DNA from: Symbiodinium natans
Lineage: Eukaryota > Sar > Dinophyceae > Suessiales > Symbiodiniaceae
Reading direction: 5' to 3'
NCBI GenBank assembly: GCA_905221605.1
Contig: CAJNDS010000172.1
Span: forward strand, 62,001 to 126,000
Length of the DNA: 64,000 bases
Under the pieces are notes generated by a model. The model worked only from the letters and a program-made list of their open reading frames with translations. It was not told the DNA's origin and searched no databases. The position numbers and the translations under genes were made by a program. Positions 12,142-21,540 of the stretch are shown in pieces; within the stretch, counting starts at the first letter, position 1, and each line of letters opens with the position of its first letter.

Positions 12142-13281
12142 TTAAGGGTTGCCTCGCGTAGCAATCCTGACGACGTGTGAATAGCCAACACCATTGTCAT
12201 GGGTCTTGAACAACTTCAACTCGAGTCTATGCTCCGGGTTGTTGGGGAGGCTTCCGTAAGCTCTTCTTTTGCGCGTGACCTTAGTCAGACACAACTGCGC
12301 CTGCGCACGCCTGGCAAGCAGCAAAGGTGCTGATCCGGGGATCTCGTCTAATGTCCTTGGCAACCTCTTCCCTTCAATGGTGGTAAGAGAGAAGCGTGTA
12401 CTCCTGCTTCCCAGATTCTGTCCTGATAGGCCCTTGAAGCCTTTGGGTGGGCTAGTCTTAAACTAAGGACTCAAGCTGAACCTCGTCGACGGTGCCGTTG
12501 CATCCCTCATCCAGGATGAATGTCCACGACGGGCAAGTCGCTAAGGGCTATGTCTTGAGTTATCTCCGAAGGCGTCCCATCAGCCAGCTTAGCAAAATCT
12601 GTGTCGTCAACGACGTCGATGGTCGTGTGTCCACTCCTGGCAGAAGGTAGAGGGAGTGGAACATCACTAAGCGGAACGTCCCTCTGGAACCTGGATTGGG
12701 GTTTCCTTGTCACGAAGATTGCCGTCAACGATGTAGTTCTCTTTAACCCAATCACAAAACTCCGCGAGTCCTCTGCTCGGTGACATTTCTGCTCACGGCC
12801 CTATAGAGGCGGGATAAGCGTGGAGAAATCTCTCAGTCTGCCATGTCAGGCCTTGGTGGTGTCCGAGTCTGAAAGCGGTACTCGCTCCTATGGCAGGTGC
12901 ACCGGACATCGCCGGACATGTTGACCTGATTCTTTTCGAGTGTGTGGGCGTGGTAGCAATGGGTCCTACCTGGTGCGCTGAGCACCCAGTAGGCATCAGC
13001 TTTCCGCCACAGTCCTCGAAAGACCCTCCCCGCGTCCTGAGCACCAGTGCCCCTTTCCACCGCAGTCCTCGGTGCAGCAACCAGGAGATGATCCGAACGG
13101 CCAGCGCCGCAGACAACTTGCAGGCGACGTCCCACCAGTGCCGATTGCCAGCAGCGCGTCTGGGGCGTGGTTCGCGAATTCCTCCACGTCCACAAACGGA
13201 TGCGCAAAGACCGTTTCTACCTGGTCCAGTACAGACGTTGTGCATGATGTCCATAACTTGCTCCACCTCGTGGAGATTCAT
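12142..13281 (-). pseudogene. Decayed retroelement-like coding remnant
   Basis: Minus-strand frames carry coding-like stretches separated by frameshifts and stops. One contains IPGSAPLLLARRAQ, which weakly resembles the strand-loop region of retropepsin-like proteases. Another is Asp-rich (TTIDVVDDTDFAKLADG). It lies directly downstream of the structural ORF at 13418-15507, where a pol region would be expected. No reverse transcriptase or integrase motif was found. The assignment rests mostly on position. Confidence 0.25.
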
Positions 13282-13417
13282 GTAGTATGCTGGTTGCTGG
13301 ATAGTGCCATGCGCGGATTGCTCTACGTCAATTGTGGATGTGCTCGAATGCGCGATTCTCTTCTTGGTGCTCGCGCATGCGTTGAACGACGCGCAGATTG
13401 AGGTTGGGCCACTTTTC

Positions 13418-15507
13418 TTAATCCGAGATGGAGAGGATCACTTGCGCCGCGACATGGCAAAGAGTCTTTAGTCTGCTTCGATGCTCCCTACAAAACTCAC
13501 AAGCTGGGGAGTGTCCTAAAGGCTGGCCACAGATGGCCCCGGCCTCATTGGTACAGGGGCAAATCAGGGCTCTGACTGGGGCGGTATCCTTCCATTGGAA
13601 TCCTGGCGGAATCGGGTGTCTACCACACTCCTGACAGTCTATATTAAAACCTAGAGCGCATGAACAGGTGGAACAAATTGCTACCTGCTGTACCGTAGCG
13701 GGGTTCTTACCATACTGGGGGTTCTTGCCCTGCTGAGCGGAGCCTTTGTTGTTGGCTTTGCCATCTCCATATCGCGGCTGGGACTGTTTCCCAGTTCCGG
13801 GATATCTTCCCCATCTGTCACGGTTGCCATCCCCATCGTTATCGTGGTTGGGGTCCTTCCAGTTTGTTCTAGAGTCATGGTCCCTTTCTTTCCAATCTCC
13901 TTTGGGCTGGGCCTTACCGCTGCCCTTTTTGGAGCCTTTAGCGAGGTAGTTTGAGTATGAGTAGGCTGAGGAATAGTTCTGGTAGGGGCGATTCCAGGTT
14001 TGGTTCTTGCCTTTACCCGGGGCTCGGGACTTAGGGGAGTCCTTGGAGAAATCATCTGTTAGGCCGTGATCTTGGAAAGCCTGGGCAGTGAGGGCCGTAA
14101 GGCCACCTGCTCCCTGAAAAGGCAACATGGGGTGAGACTCTAAAAGACTGGCACGCTCTGACGAAATCGAACCGGCATGATGGGGTGCGTAAATGCCTGC
14201 AAGCTGGCAAGGGTAGTGAGGTCAAAAGCCTTGTCAAAGGAGGCTCGCTGCGTCGTGGTTCTGTCAATAGTGGCCCGGCGAAGGGCCTGAATCAGCTGAA
14301 CAGTATCGTGGAGTCGCTTCGTAAACTTGGCGTGCCACTTCACCAGAAACTCCTCATAGTACTTCTCATGAACCAGCAAAAGACATGTGTAACGCCTGGG
14401 ATATCGGGGGTCCAAAACATAAGCAACCTGTGCCAGAAGTTGCTTCGGCTCTTCGTCTCGCGGCGTCCAGATTTGGAGGGTCTGTCTTCACGTCTGCAAG
14501 TCCGGGGTGTCAGTGCATTCCGAAAGGAGGTCGATCAAGGCGTAAAAGGGCTGCGTGGCCAAGCGATCATCTGTGGGGAGGTCCTGCTCAACGCGGATTT
14601 TGCAGTCCGGAAGGTTCGGGGACTTCCAATACCTGCGGTTCTGGCGCATGAAATCTCTGAACTGCTGGGCCTGGGTCTCGGTGATGAACTCAACACGGGC
14701 GACTGACGAGTGCGTGGTGACCATATGGTTATGCAGGGCCGCAATGTCGGCCCACTGCAAGCCAGCTCCTTGAATATAGTGATACAAGTTGGTGTCGAGC
14801 GTCTTCTTGTTGAACAAAGCCGGGAGGTCGAGGAGGAGGACTGTCTTGTTGGATCGCGCACGTTCAAGTACCTGGAGCTGCGCGGCGTGCCGCTCCGTAG
14901 TGATCTGCTGTATCGCGAACTCCGTCTGGACTTGGTTGTAAAAGAGATCACAGCACTGATAAAGCTTGTCCATGTTCGGAAGCATCGAAGTTTTGGGATA
15001 CTGCAGCATTGCCTGTTGGAATGCATCGTTGTCAGTAACTGGAGGAAGAGCTTGGTCCGGGCCTGCGGCGGTGTCCAAGATTCTCTTCTTCGTCGGTTGC
15101 TGTTTGAAAGCGCCTGTGGTGGGGTCGTACTTTTCTGTAGCGCTGTGAATGGCCAAGAAGTCTGCGCGTGCAGTCGCGCTCGTTTTCAACTTGTCTTGCA
15201 ATGCAGGGTCGAGGTCAGCGAAATTCACATCCAATTCTGTAAGCTTTTCTACAAACATATGGACTTCCTCTTCTTCCTGAAGCCTCGGCTTCTTTGCTGG
15301 GGAATCCGGTGGCTTAGCGTTCTGAAGCTGGAGAGAACTTTCTGCTTTCTGCGCTTGCCAAATGCGGAACTGCTCAAGGTCCTCGGCGCTGAGTGCCGAA
15401 GATTGTGCTGCAGCGGCGACAGACGCTACTGATGCTGGTGTTGGTGTCGGCTCTTCTTTTGCTTTTGCATCACCGGCCGCTTCTTCGGCCTTTGCTTCGG
15501 TTGCCAT
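13418..15507 (-). pseudogene. Retroelement structural (gag/ORF1-like) protein, broken
   Basis: A 339-codon frame starts at 15507 (MATEAKAEEAAGDAKAKEE) and stops near 14488. The same frame continues past the stop to about 14140, and a shifted frame then runs from about 14170 to 13418. Joined loosely this is a decayed ORF of about 690 codons. The N-terminus is Ala/Glu-rich. The segment of about residues 220-330 (VLLLDLPALF, then SVARVEFITETQAQQF, then CKIRVEQDLP) resembles the RRM-like RNA-binding fold of LINE ORF1 proteins. The shifted frame is Gly/Lys/Gln-rich and ends with clustered cysteines (CSTCSC, CQECGRH, CEFC), suggesting a nucleic-acid-binding tail. It could come from a LINE or from an LTR element gag. 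Confidence 0.5.
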
Positions 15508-16581
15508 GGCTCAGACTGCAAGAGAGAACATTCAGCTACCAAAGACTTGGAATGTTGGGTATGGAAAAAGCCATGCGACAAAAGAAATCTAGGCGAAGGA
15601 AATGAGAGGGACCTAGGATCTGTGCCGCTAGGGGCGGAGAAACACAGGGCTTAACCCACGTGACAAGGCGCACAACTCGGAACTGGTCCGGTCTTCGCTC
15701 TCTGTGCTTGTGCCAACGCTTAGACATCCAACTGTGTATGGTTATCGTCCTGTAACTCAAGCTGTGTATGGTGCATCCTCGGTATTGCTTCAACCACTCC
15801 AACAAAGAGTGCAGTATTTTCCATTTTGGTAAATTTTGAGCAAGGATGATTTCTTCGAGTGGTTGTGCGTCAGGCATGCCTTGACGCAGCAAGCTCGAAT
15901 GGAACATGTTGACATGCATCAGGCCGTATGAGTGCAGCCGGAAGTTCGTTGACTTCAGATGCAGGCGTACATGTTCAGGTTGAGGGTGCAGGGCATCGTC
16001 GCAAGTTCCCTTGTCACCATATGCAGAGCAGAGTTGCAACGTCATGCACGATCATACAGACTGGTTCTGCAAAGTCCAGCAGTTTTTGAGAAACAGATGT
16101 GTCGCGTGCAGAGGGTCGTCGTTCTCACGACGCGACACCACGGGCCCCCCCGCGCAGAGGGTTGGCGTTCACGCAGTGGCGACACGCCCCGCATACGCAA
16201 AGGGTCGTCGTTCTCGCGATCGCGACCAACGCACGCACGCAGAGGGTTGGCGTTCACGCGCCATTTTTGAGCAGTGCGGCGGCTCCCGCCAACCCGACCC
16301 CATGCTTTAAAGCATATTATAATTTAAAGAGGAAGGCCACGAAATCCATCACGCCATCCATCACGCCATCCATCATGTCATCCATATACCGACGACTCTT
16401 TAACGACAACCACCCTCCGCTGAAGAACCCTCCGCCATGCTTTCGGGAATATCACATAACACACCGCTCGCTCTCTTCTACCTCATCCCTTGGAGTCCTA
16501 CGTCTGCATCTTGTTTTCCTACCTCTATCCCTATGCGAGCATCCATGTGGGTACGGATTGGAAACACTAAAGCTCTCTGTG
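15508..16581. other. No supported gene; short tandem motif
   Basis: At 16105-16260 the words GCAGAGGGTYGKCGTTCWCGC recur four times at irregular spacing. The rest has no frame I could support. Confidence 0.4.
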
Positions 16582-16708
16582 TGTCTTTGTGTGTGTGTGT
16601 GTGTGTGGGTGTGTGTGTCTGTGTCTGTGTCTGTGTCTGTGTCTGTGTCTGTGTCTGTGTCTGTGTCTGTGTCTGTGTCTGTGTCTGTGTCTGTGTCTGT
16701 GTCTGTGT

Positions 16709-16747
<39 letters not shown>

Positions 16748-16805
16748 TGTGTGTGTCTGTGTGTGTCTCTGTGTGTGTGTGTGTGTGTGTGTCCGTCCGT
16801 GTGTG

Positions 16806-16839
<34 letters not shown>

Positions 16840-16872
16840 TCCGTGTGTGAATCTGTGTGTGTGTGTGTGTGT
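16582..16872. repeat. (TG)n and (GTGTCT)n microsatellite
   Basis: A compound microsatellite. Pure TG stretches flank a GTGTCT hexamer array at about 16614-16712, followed by TG with CC-containing interruptions. Confidence 0.95.
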
Positions 16873-16914
16873 GCTTTTTTGTTTTTTTGTGTTTTTGTGT
16901 TGTTTTTGGTCTTG

Positions 16915-17884
16915 ACGCGATGAGCCGTTCTTGTATTTTGTGGCGAATCTTCTGAAGCCTCTGCTGCTGCGCGCGCCGCGCAGCTGTGCCATGCTCTCTG
17001 TGTGGCGCCAGGAGGCCAAGGACGAGAACAGCCGGGTCCCCGGAAGCTGCGGGGCCGAGCCGCCCGTGAACGCCCAGCGATGGCCCGAAAGCTGCAGAGT
17101 TTTTGTTTTTGTTGTTGGGGGGCGAGCCATTGATGCTCGAGAATCGGGAGTTGCAGGATACTCTTAGAGATGCTGAGTTGGTCCGTGTCCGTCGAGCCTG
17201 CCAAGCATGACAACAGCGCTAGCTGTCGGGCAGAGGATTGCCCCACCAGTCCTTTACAGCTGCAACTTTCAGTGCCCCTATAGCGCTCGTGTAGTGGTTG
17301 TTACTTTTGTTTCGTTCATGCGGGGGCGGATGGCAAAGCTTGGGTGTTCGTGGGTGGTGTCCCCGTCATGCAAATGTGAGCTGATCACGTCAGGGCCAAA
17401 TTGAACACCCGCAAAGAAAGAACAGAGAGAAGGGGTTTTTGCAGGGGCAAGAGCAGCAGCTTCCGCCAAGCTTCCGCTGAGTCTGAGCTGGAAGTTCAAA
17501 GTCTCCAGAGCCTCCTTGCATCATGCAGTCTCAAGATGCCTCAAGGGGTTTCCCAGGACCTTTCCCGGAGCTTGGGGCAGCGACAGAGGGAAGTCGACGG
17601 TCATAGCGTGCTCGCCTGGTGTCCGGAAACGGGGCGGCCGGAGTCGGGTGGGTTGCGGCGGGCTTGCTGACCAGTGCGAGTGTCTGCGTCCGACCCGGAG
17701 GAAGGCAATGCAGCAAAGGTTTGGAGCGCCGGGGCATCATTGGCACAGAGAGGGTGTAAACACTGCAAGCATGTGCAAGTAGTCTGTTGGGGAAAAGAGC
17801 CTCGGCTGCGCAAAAGCGCGTGGGAAGGGCCGGGGGGAGGAGAGCTTGATGCCCGATGCGTGACCAGCCGCCCTTTGCTGAGGC
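16915..17884 (+). repeat. Ankyrin intron unit lacking its exon
   Basis: Homologous to the other array introns (the GCGCCAGGAGGCC, GGGTCCCCGG and GATGCTCGA landmarks are all present). At 17878-17900 the exon acceptor context TGCTGAGGCC runs straight into ATAACTACATCCTCAGGG, which in other units lies far upstream of the exon. The exon has been deleted by recombination at this point. Confidence 0.6.
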
Positions 17885-18173
17885 CATAACTACATCCTCA
17901 GGGTTGCGATGTATGCCGCGATGCGTTTTTAATTGTTTTCCTCACACATGTGTGTCCAAGCTGCGGTGGCTCTAGAGTCAGTAGGTTTGGAACTTCAAAA
18001 GTACAGCATACAGCATCCTCGGAGTCCTCGGGGCCGGGGCCGAGCCCCCCAAATGGGCCCCCAAAAGCTCCTGTGCCCCCAAAAGCTCCCTGTCCCGAAA
18101 CATTTTTGTTGTCCTTTCGCTTCGTGCGTTTTGGAGGAGAGCTCGAGCCCCCGGCGGAGCCCCCCTTTCTGAG

Positions 18174-18274
18174 GCGGGACGCCGCTGATCTTCGCGGCAT
18201 ACACCGGCCACGCGGAGGTCGTCGGAGCGCTCCTGGCGGCGGGGGCGGAGAAGGCTCGATTGGGCGGAATCCCG
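18174..18274 (+). CDS. Ankyrin exon G
   Basis: GTPLIFAAYTGHAEVVGALL followed by AAGAEKARLGGI. All landmarks are intact. The nearest donor, GTAGCT, makes it 101 nt, two longer than the in-phase exons. Confidence 0.55.
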
Positions 18275-18734
18275 GTAGCTCTTGCATCCGCTCTCCTACA
18301 GCTCTGGGTAAGCTTTTTGTGACTCCAATCCCAACACCACGTTCCCAGCAACAGTGCTGTAGCTTGGCAGAGCCGACATGGGCACACAGTACACTTTGGG
18401 CCGCCTCCCCTCGTAGCGCAGCGGGGAGGTCGCGGAGCGTGACGGGAAAGTTCAGTATGCCACGCGGGCGTGTTTGTTGCGCTTGATGCGATGAGCCGCC
18501 AGTTGATGGTGTTTTGGGAATTGTTTGTAGACTCTGCTGCTGCGCGCAAACGTGCAGCTGTGCTATGCTGAGTGTGTGGCGCCACAGGAGGCCAAGAACA
18601 ACAGCGGCCGGGTCCCCGGAAAATGTGGCGCCGAGCGGCGCACACACGTCCAGCGGTGGCCCAACGTAGCTGCAGATAGAAAAAGAGCAGCGGACGAGAT
18701 CCCGAGCCCCTGGCGGAGGCCCCCCCTTGCTGAG

Positions 18735-18835
18735 GCCGCACGCCGCTGATGTGGGCGGCAAAAAACGGCCACGCGGAGGTCGTCGAAACGCTGCTGGCGG
18801 CGGGGGCTGAGAAGGCGCGGTTGGGGGGGCTTCCC
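18735..18835 (+). CDS. Ankyrin exon H
   Basis: RTPLMWAAKNGHAEVVETLL followed by AAGAEKARLGGL. It ends at GTTAGC, but a longer G run before the donor gives 101 nt, suggesting slippage in the G tract. The preceding intron is only about 0.46 kb. Confidence 0.55.
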
Positions 18836-19707
18836 GTTAGCTCTTGCCTCCGGGGCTCGCTGAAGAGCGTTGGCTCTCCTATAGCTCTGGGTGTCTCTAT
18901 CCCAACATGCACTTAGGGGAGCCGACATGTCCTCTCTTAACAAGCTGGGGTTGCAGAGTGTGACGGGAAAGTTCGGCATCCATCGAGGGTGTGTTTGCAA
19001 TGAGCCAGTTGATGATGTTTGGAGCATTGTTTCTAGACGCTGGCGCTGCGCGCAAGCGTGCAGCTGTGCCATTCTCACTGTGTGGCGCCACAGGAGGCCA
19101 AAGACAACAGCAGCCGGGTCCCCGGAAAAATGCGGGGCCGAGCAGCGCGCACGCGCCCAGCGGTGGCCCGAAAGCTGCAGGATGTTTTGGTTGGTTTTTG
19201 CTCGGGGGCGGGGAGCCTTTGATGCTCATGGCGTGCTCGCCTGGTGTCCGAAATGCCATCAAAACATATGAGTCTTTCCCAACCTCATCCTGCGAGCATT
19301 GTGAACCCCTCAAAACCGACATCGCTGGTCAGGTTCCTCGGGCTTAGGAAGCGTTGAGGCGGCAACCGACATGGCTGCCGGTGAGCTGCCAGCCAGCAAC
19401 GCCCTACATTGACGCGATATGAAGTATAAAGTCAAGAGCTACATGTCGATCATGTCTTTTTGGAACCCCACCCGTCATGAGAACCGCGACTCGCCCCGCA
19501 ATAGGAGATATGCCCTTCCCCCCGCAATTGATAACTGCATCCTCAGGCTCAGAGCTTGCTCTCTCACACGTTCTTTTTCAAGCTGCGGTGGCTCTAGAGG
19601 CAGCAGGTGTCGAACTTCAAAAGTACAGCATACAGCATCCTTGGAGTCCTCAGGGCCGGGGCCGAGCCCCCCAAAAGCTCGAGCCCCCCCCCCCCCTCCC
19701 TGCTGAG

Positions 19708-19806
19708 GCCAAACGCCACTGATGCATGCGGCAGAGAAGGGCCATGCGGAGGTCGTCGGAGCGCTCCTGGCGGCGGGGGCGGAGAAGGCGCAGCCCGGGG
19801 CCTCCC
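19708..19806 (+). CDS. Ankyrin exon I
   Basis: An exact 99-nt exon bounded by TGCTGAG and GTCAGC. It encodes QTPLMHAAEKGHAEVVGALL then AAGAEKAQPGAS. It is the last exon before the 7-kb interruption containing the palindrome field and the minus-strand RapZ-C-like gene. Confidence 0.65.
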
Positions 19807-20639
19807 GTCAGCTCCTGCCAGCTCTGGGCGACTCTTTTTATGATTTCAATTCTCAACACACACGTTCCCAGCAACGGCGCTGTAGCTTGGGGGAGCTTTG
19901 GACACACGGTACACCTTGGGCCGCCTCCCCTCGAAGCGCAGCGGGGGGTCGCGGAGTTGGACGGGAAAGTTCGACATATGCCACGAGGGTGTGTTTGTTG
20001 TTGATTTTGTTGGGCTTTGATTGGAGGAGCCGCTAGTTGAAGATGGTTAGAGAATTGTTCCGCTAGACTCTGCTGCTTGTCGCAAACGCGTGCAGCTGTG
20101 CCATGCTCACCGTGTGGCGCCACAGGAAGCCAAGGACGAGCACGGCCAGGTCCCCGGAAAAAGGCGGGGCCGAGCAGCGCGGGAACACGCCCAGCGGTGG
20201 CCCGAAAGCTGCAGAGTTTTTGTGTTTTGTTTTTTGTTGGGGGGCGAGCCTTGATGCTTGAAGATGGGGAGCTGCAGGATGTTCGCAGAGATGCTGAGTT
20301 GGGACGTGGTAGGGACTGTCTCTGCGGCTGGCCAGTCCTGGCAACACAGCTAGCTGTCGGTGTCGGGCAGGGGGTTATCTTTCCGTTTCGCGCTCTTACT
20401 GCCGTCGACACCGCATTGAAACTACACTACCGATCTACTTCTAGCCTACTACACCACACCACGGCACCACGATCACCGCACTGACAACACAACCAACTAT
20501 ACGTGTCAGTCACGGACTGCTTTCGGGATAATCGGTGTCTAGTTAAAGTCTATAGGGGCATCTGGAAGGCTTGAAAGAAAGCTGTGAAGGACTGTGGGGC
20601 ACTGCGAGGGAGCTGCGAATAGGGTAGAGAAGCGGTGTA

Positions 20640-20763
20640 GCTGAGGTGATGGTAGTGGGGTGATGGTAATGTGGTGGTGGTAGTGTGGTGGTGGTAGTGT
20701 GGCGGTGGTAGTGTGGTGGTGGTAGTGTGGTGGTGGTGGTAGTGTGATGGTGGTAGTGTGATG
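20640..20763. repeat. GGTGGTAGTGT microsatellite
   Basis: An 11-14 bp repeat built on GGTGGTAGTGT, about nine copies. Confidence 0.9.
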
Positions 20764-20798
20764 GTTCCATGCTTTTTCCGACGTTTTCGATCATGCCG

Positions 20799-20966
20799 GA
20801 ATGCCGCTTCCACGCTATTTGCGAGGTTTTCAAGCATGCGGAATTCCGCTTCCATGCTATTTGCGAGGTTTTCGCGCACGCGGAATTCCGCTTCCATGCT
20901 ATGGGCGAGGTTTTCGCGCATGCGGAATTCCGCTTTCATGCTTTTTGCGAGGTTTTCGTGAACGCG
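20799..20966. repeat. 42-bp minisatellite, four copies
   Basis: Copies start at 20799, 20841, 20883 and 20925. Each contains CCGCTTCCATGCTATTTGCG and GAGGTTTTCGCGCA. A degenerate fifth copy precedes them. The period of 42 keeps reading frame, but no gene is apparent. Confidence 0.9.
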
Positions 20967-21181
20967 GATTACATTTTACTACGAGTTTCCAGCCACTGAA
21001 AAGCTCCGGGCGTCCGCGGCGTACTACACTTGTACTACGAAAAATGCTTGTTCATGGCATCTGGCCCTTTGTTCGTGAGATTTGGGCCTCAAAAAACATG
21101 AACTTCTAAACTTAGGTGTTATATAAACGCTACAGTAACAACATTCGGGGTCGAAAACCACAAGTTGCCAAAAGCCATAAA
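20967..21181. repeat. Dispersed repeat shared with 26.2-26.3 kb
   Basis: 21000-21040 (CTCCGGGCGTCCGCGGCGTA) recurs at 26274 and, in variants, near 26330 and 26385. 21060-21095 is the reverse complement of 26210-26240. The two parts are therefore in opposite relative orientation at the two loci. Confidence 0.6.
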
Positions 21182-21540
21182 CCTGGCTAGCCAGGCTCAA
21201 AGGGATGAACACCAGAAACTATTCTTCAAAGCTCAAGAAAACCTGGCTAGCCAGGAGTTGGGCTGAAAGTTTAAGTTTGCAGAATCTCACAAGACTTGGC
21301 TAGCCAAGCACATGCGTGAAATACATCTGCTTTGAACAATTGTTAGCTAAAAGCTCATGAACTCATCACCGAAGGACTATGAAAAAGAATGACCTACTTG
21401 CAAACTGGACAAGCAAAGCATGCAGTAAACTCGGGCTAGCCCAAGACTGGCGGTCACCTGTTTTGCTGCCACGCGCTGCTGAAGGCATTTGTCCGAATCT
21501 GCCTGCTGAATGTCACAATGGGCAGGGTCACTATGTTACA

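Noticed and set aside
16099-16923. Val/Cys/Ser-rich or Thr/His-rich frames over the TG tract
   Set aside because: Pure translation of a microsatellite. The same applies to frames at 35742-36137, 39987-40394 and 45880-46516.
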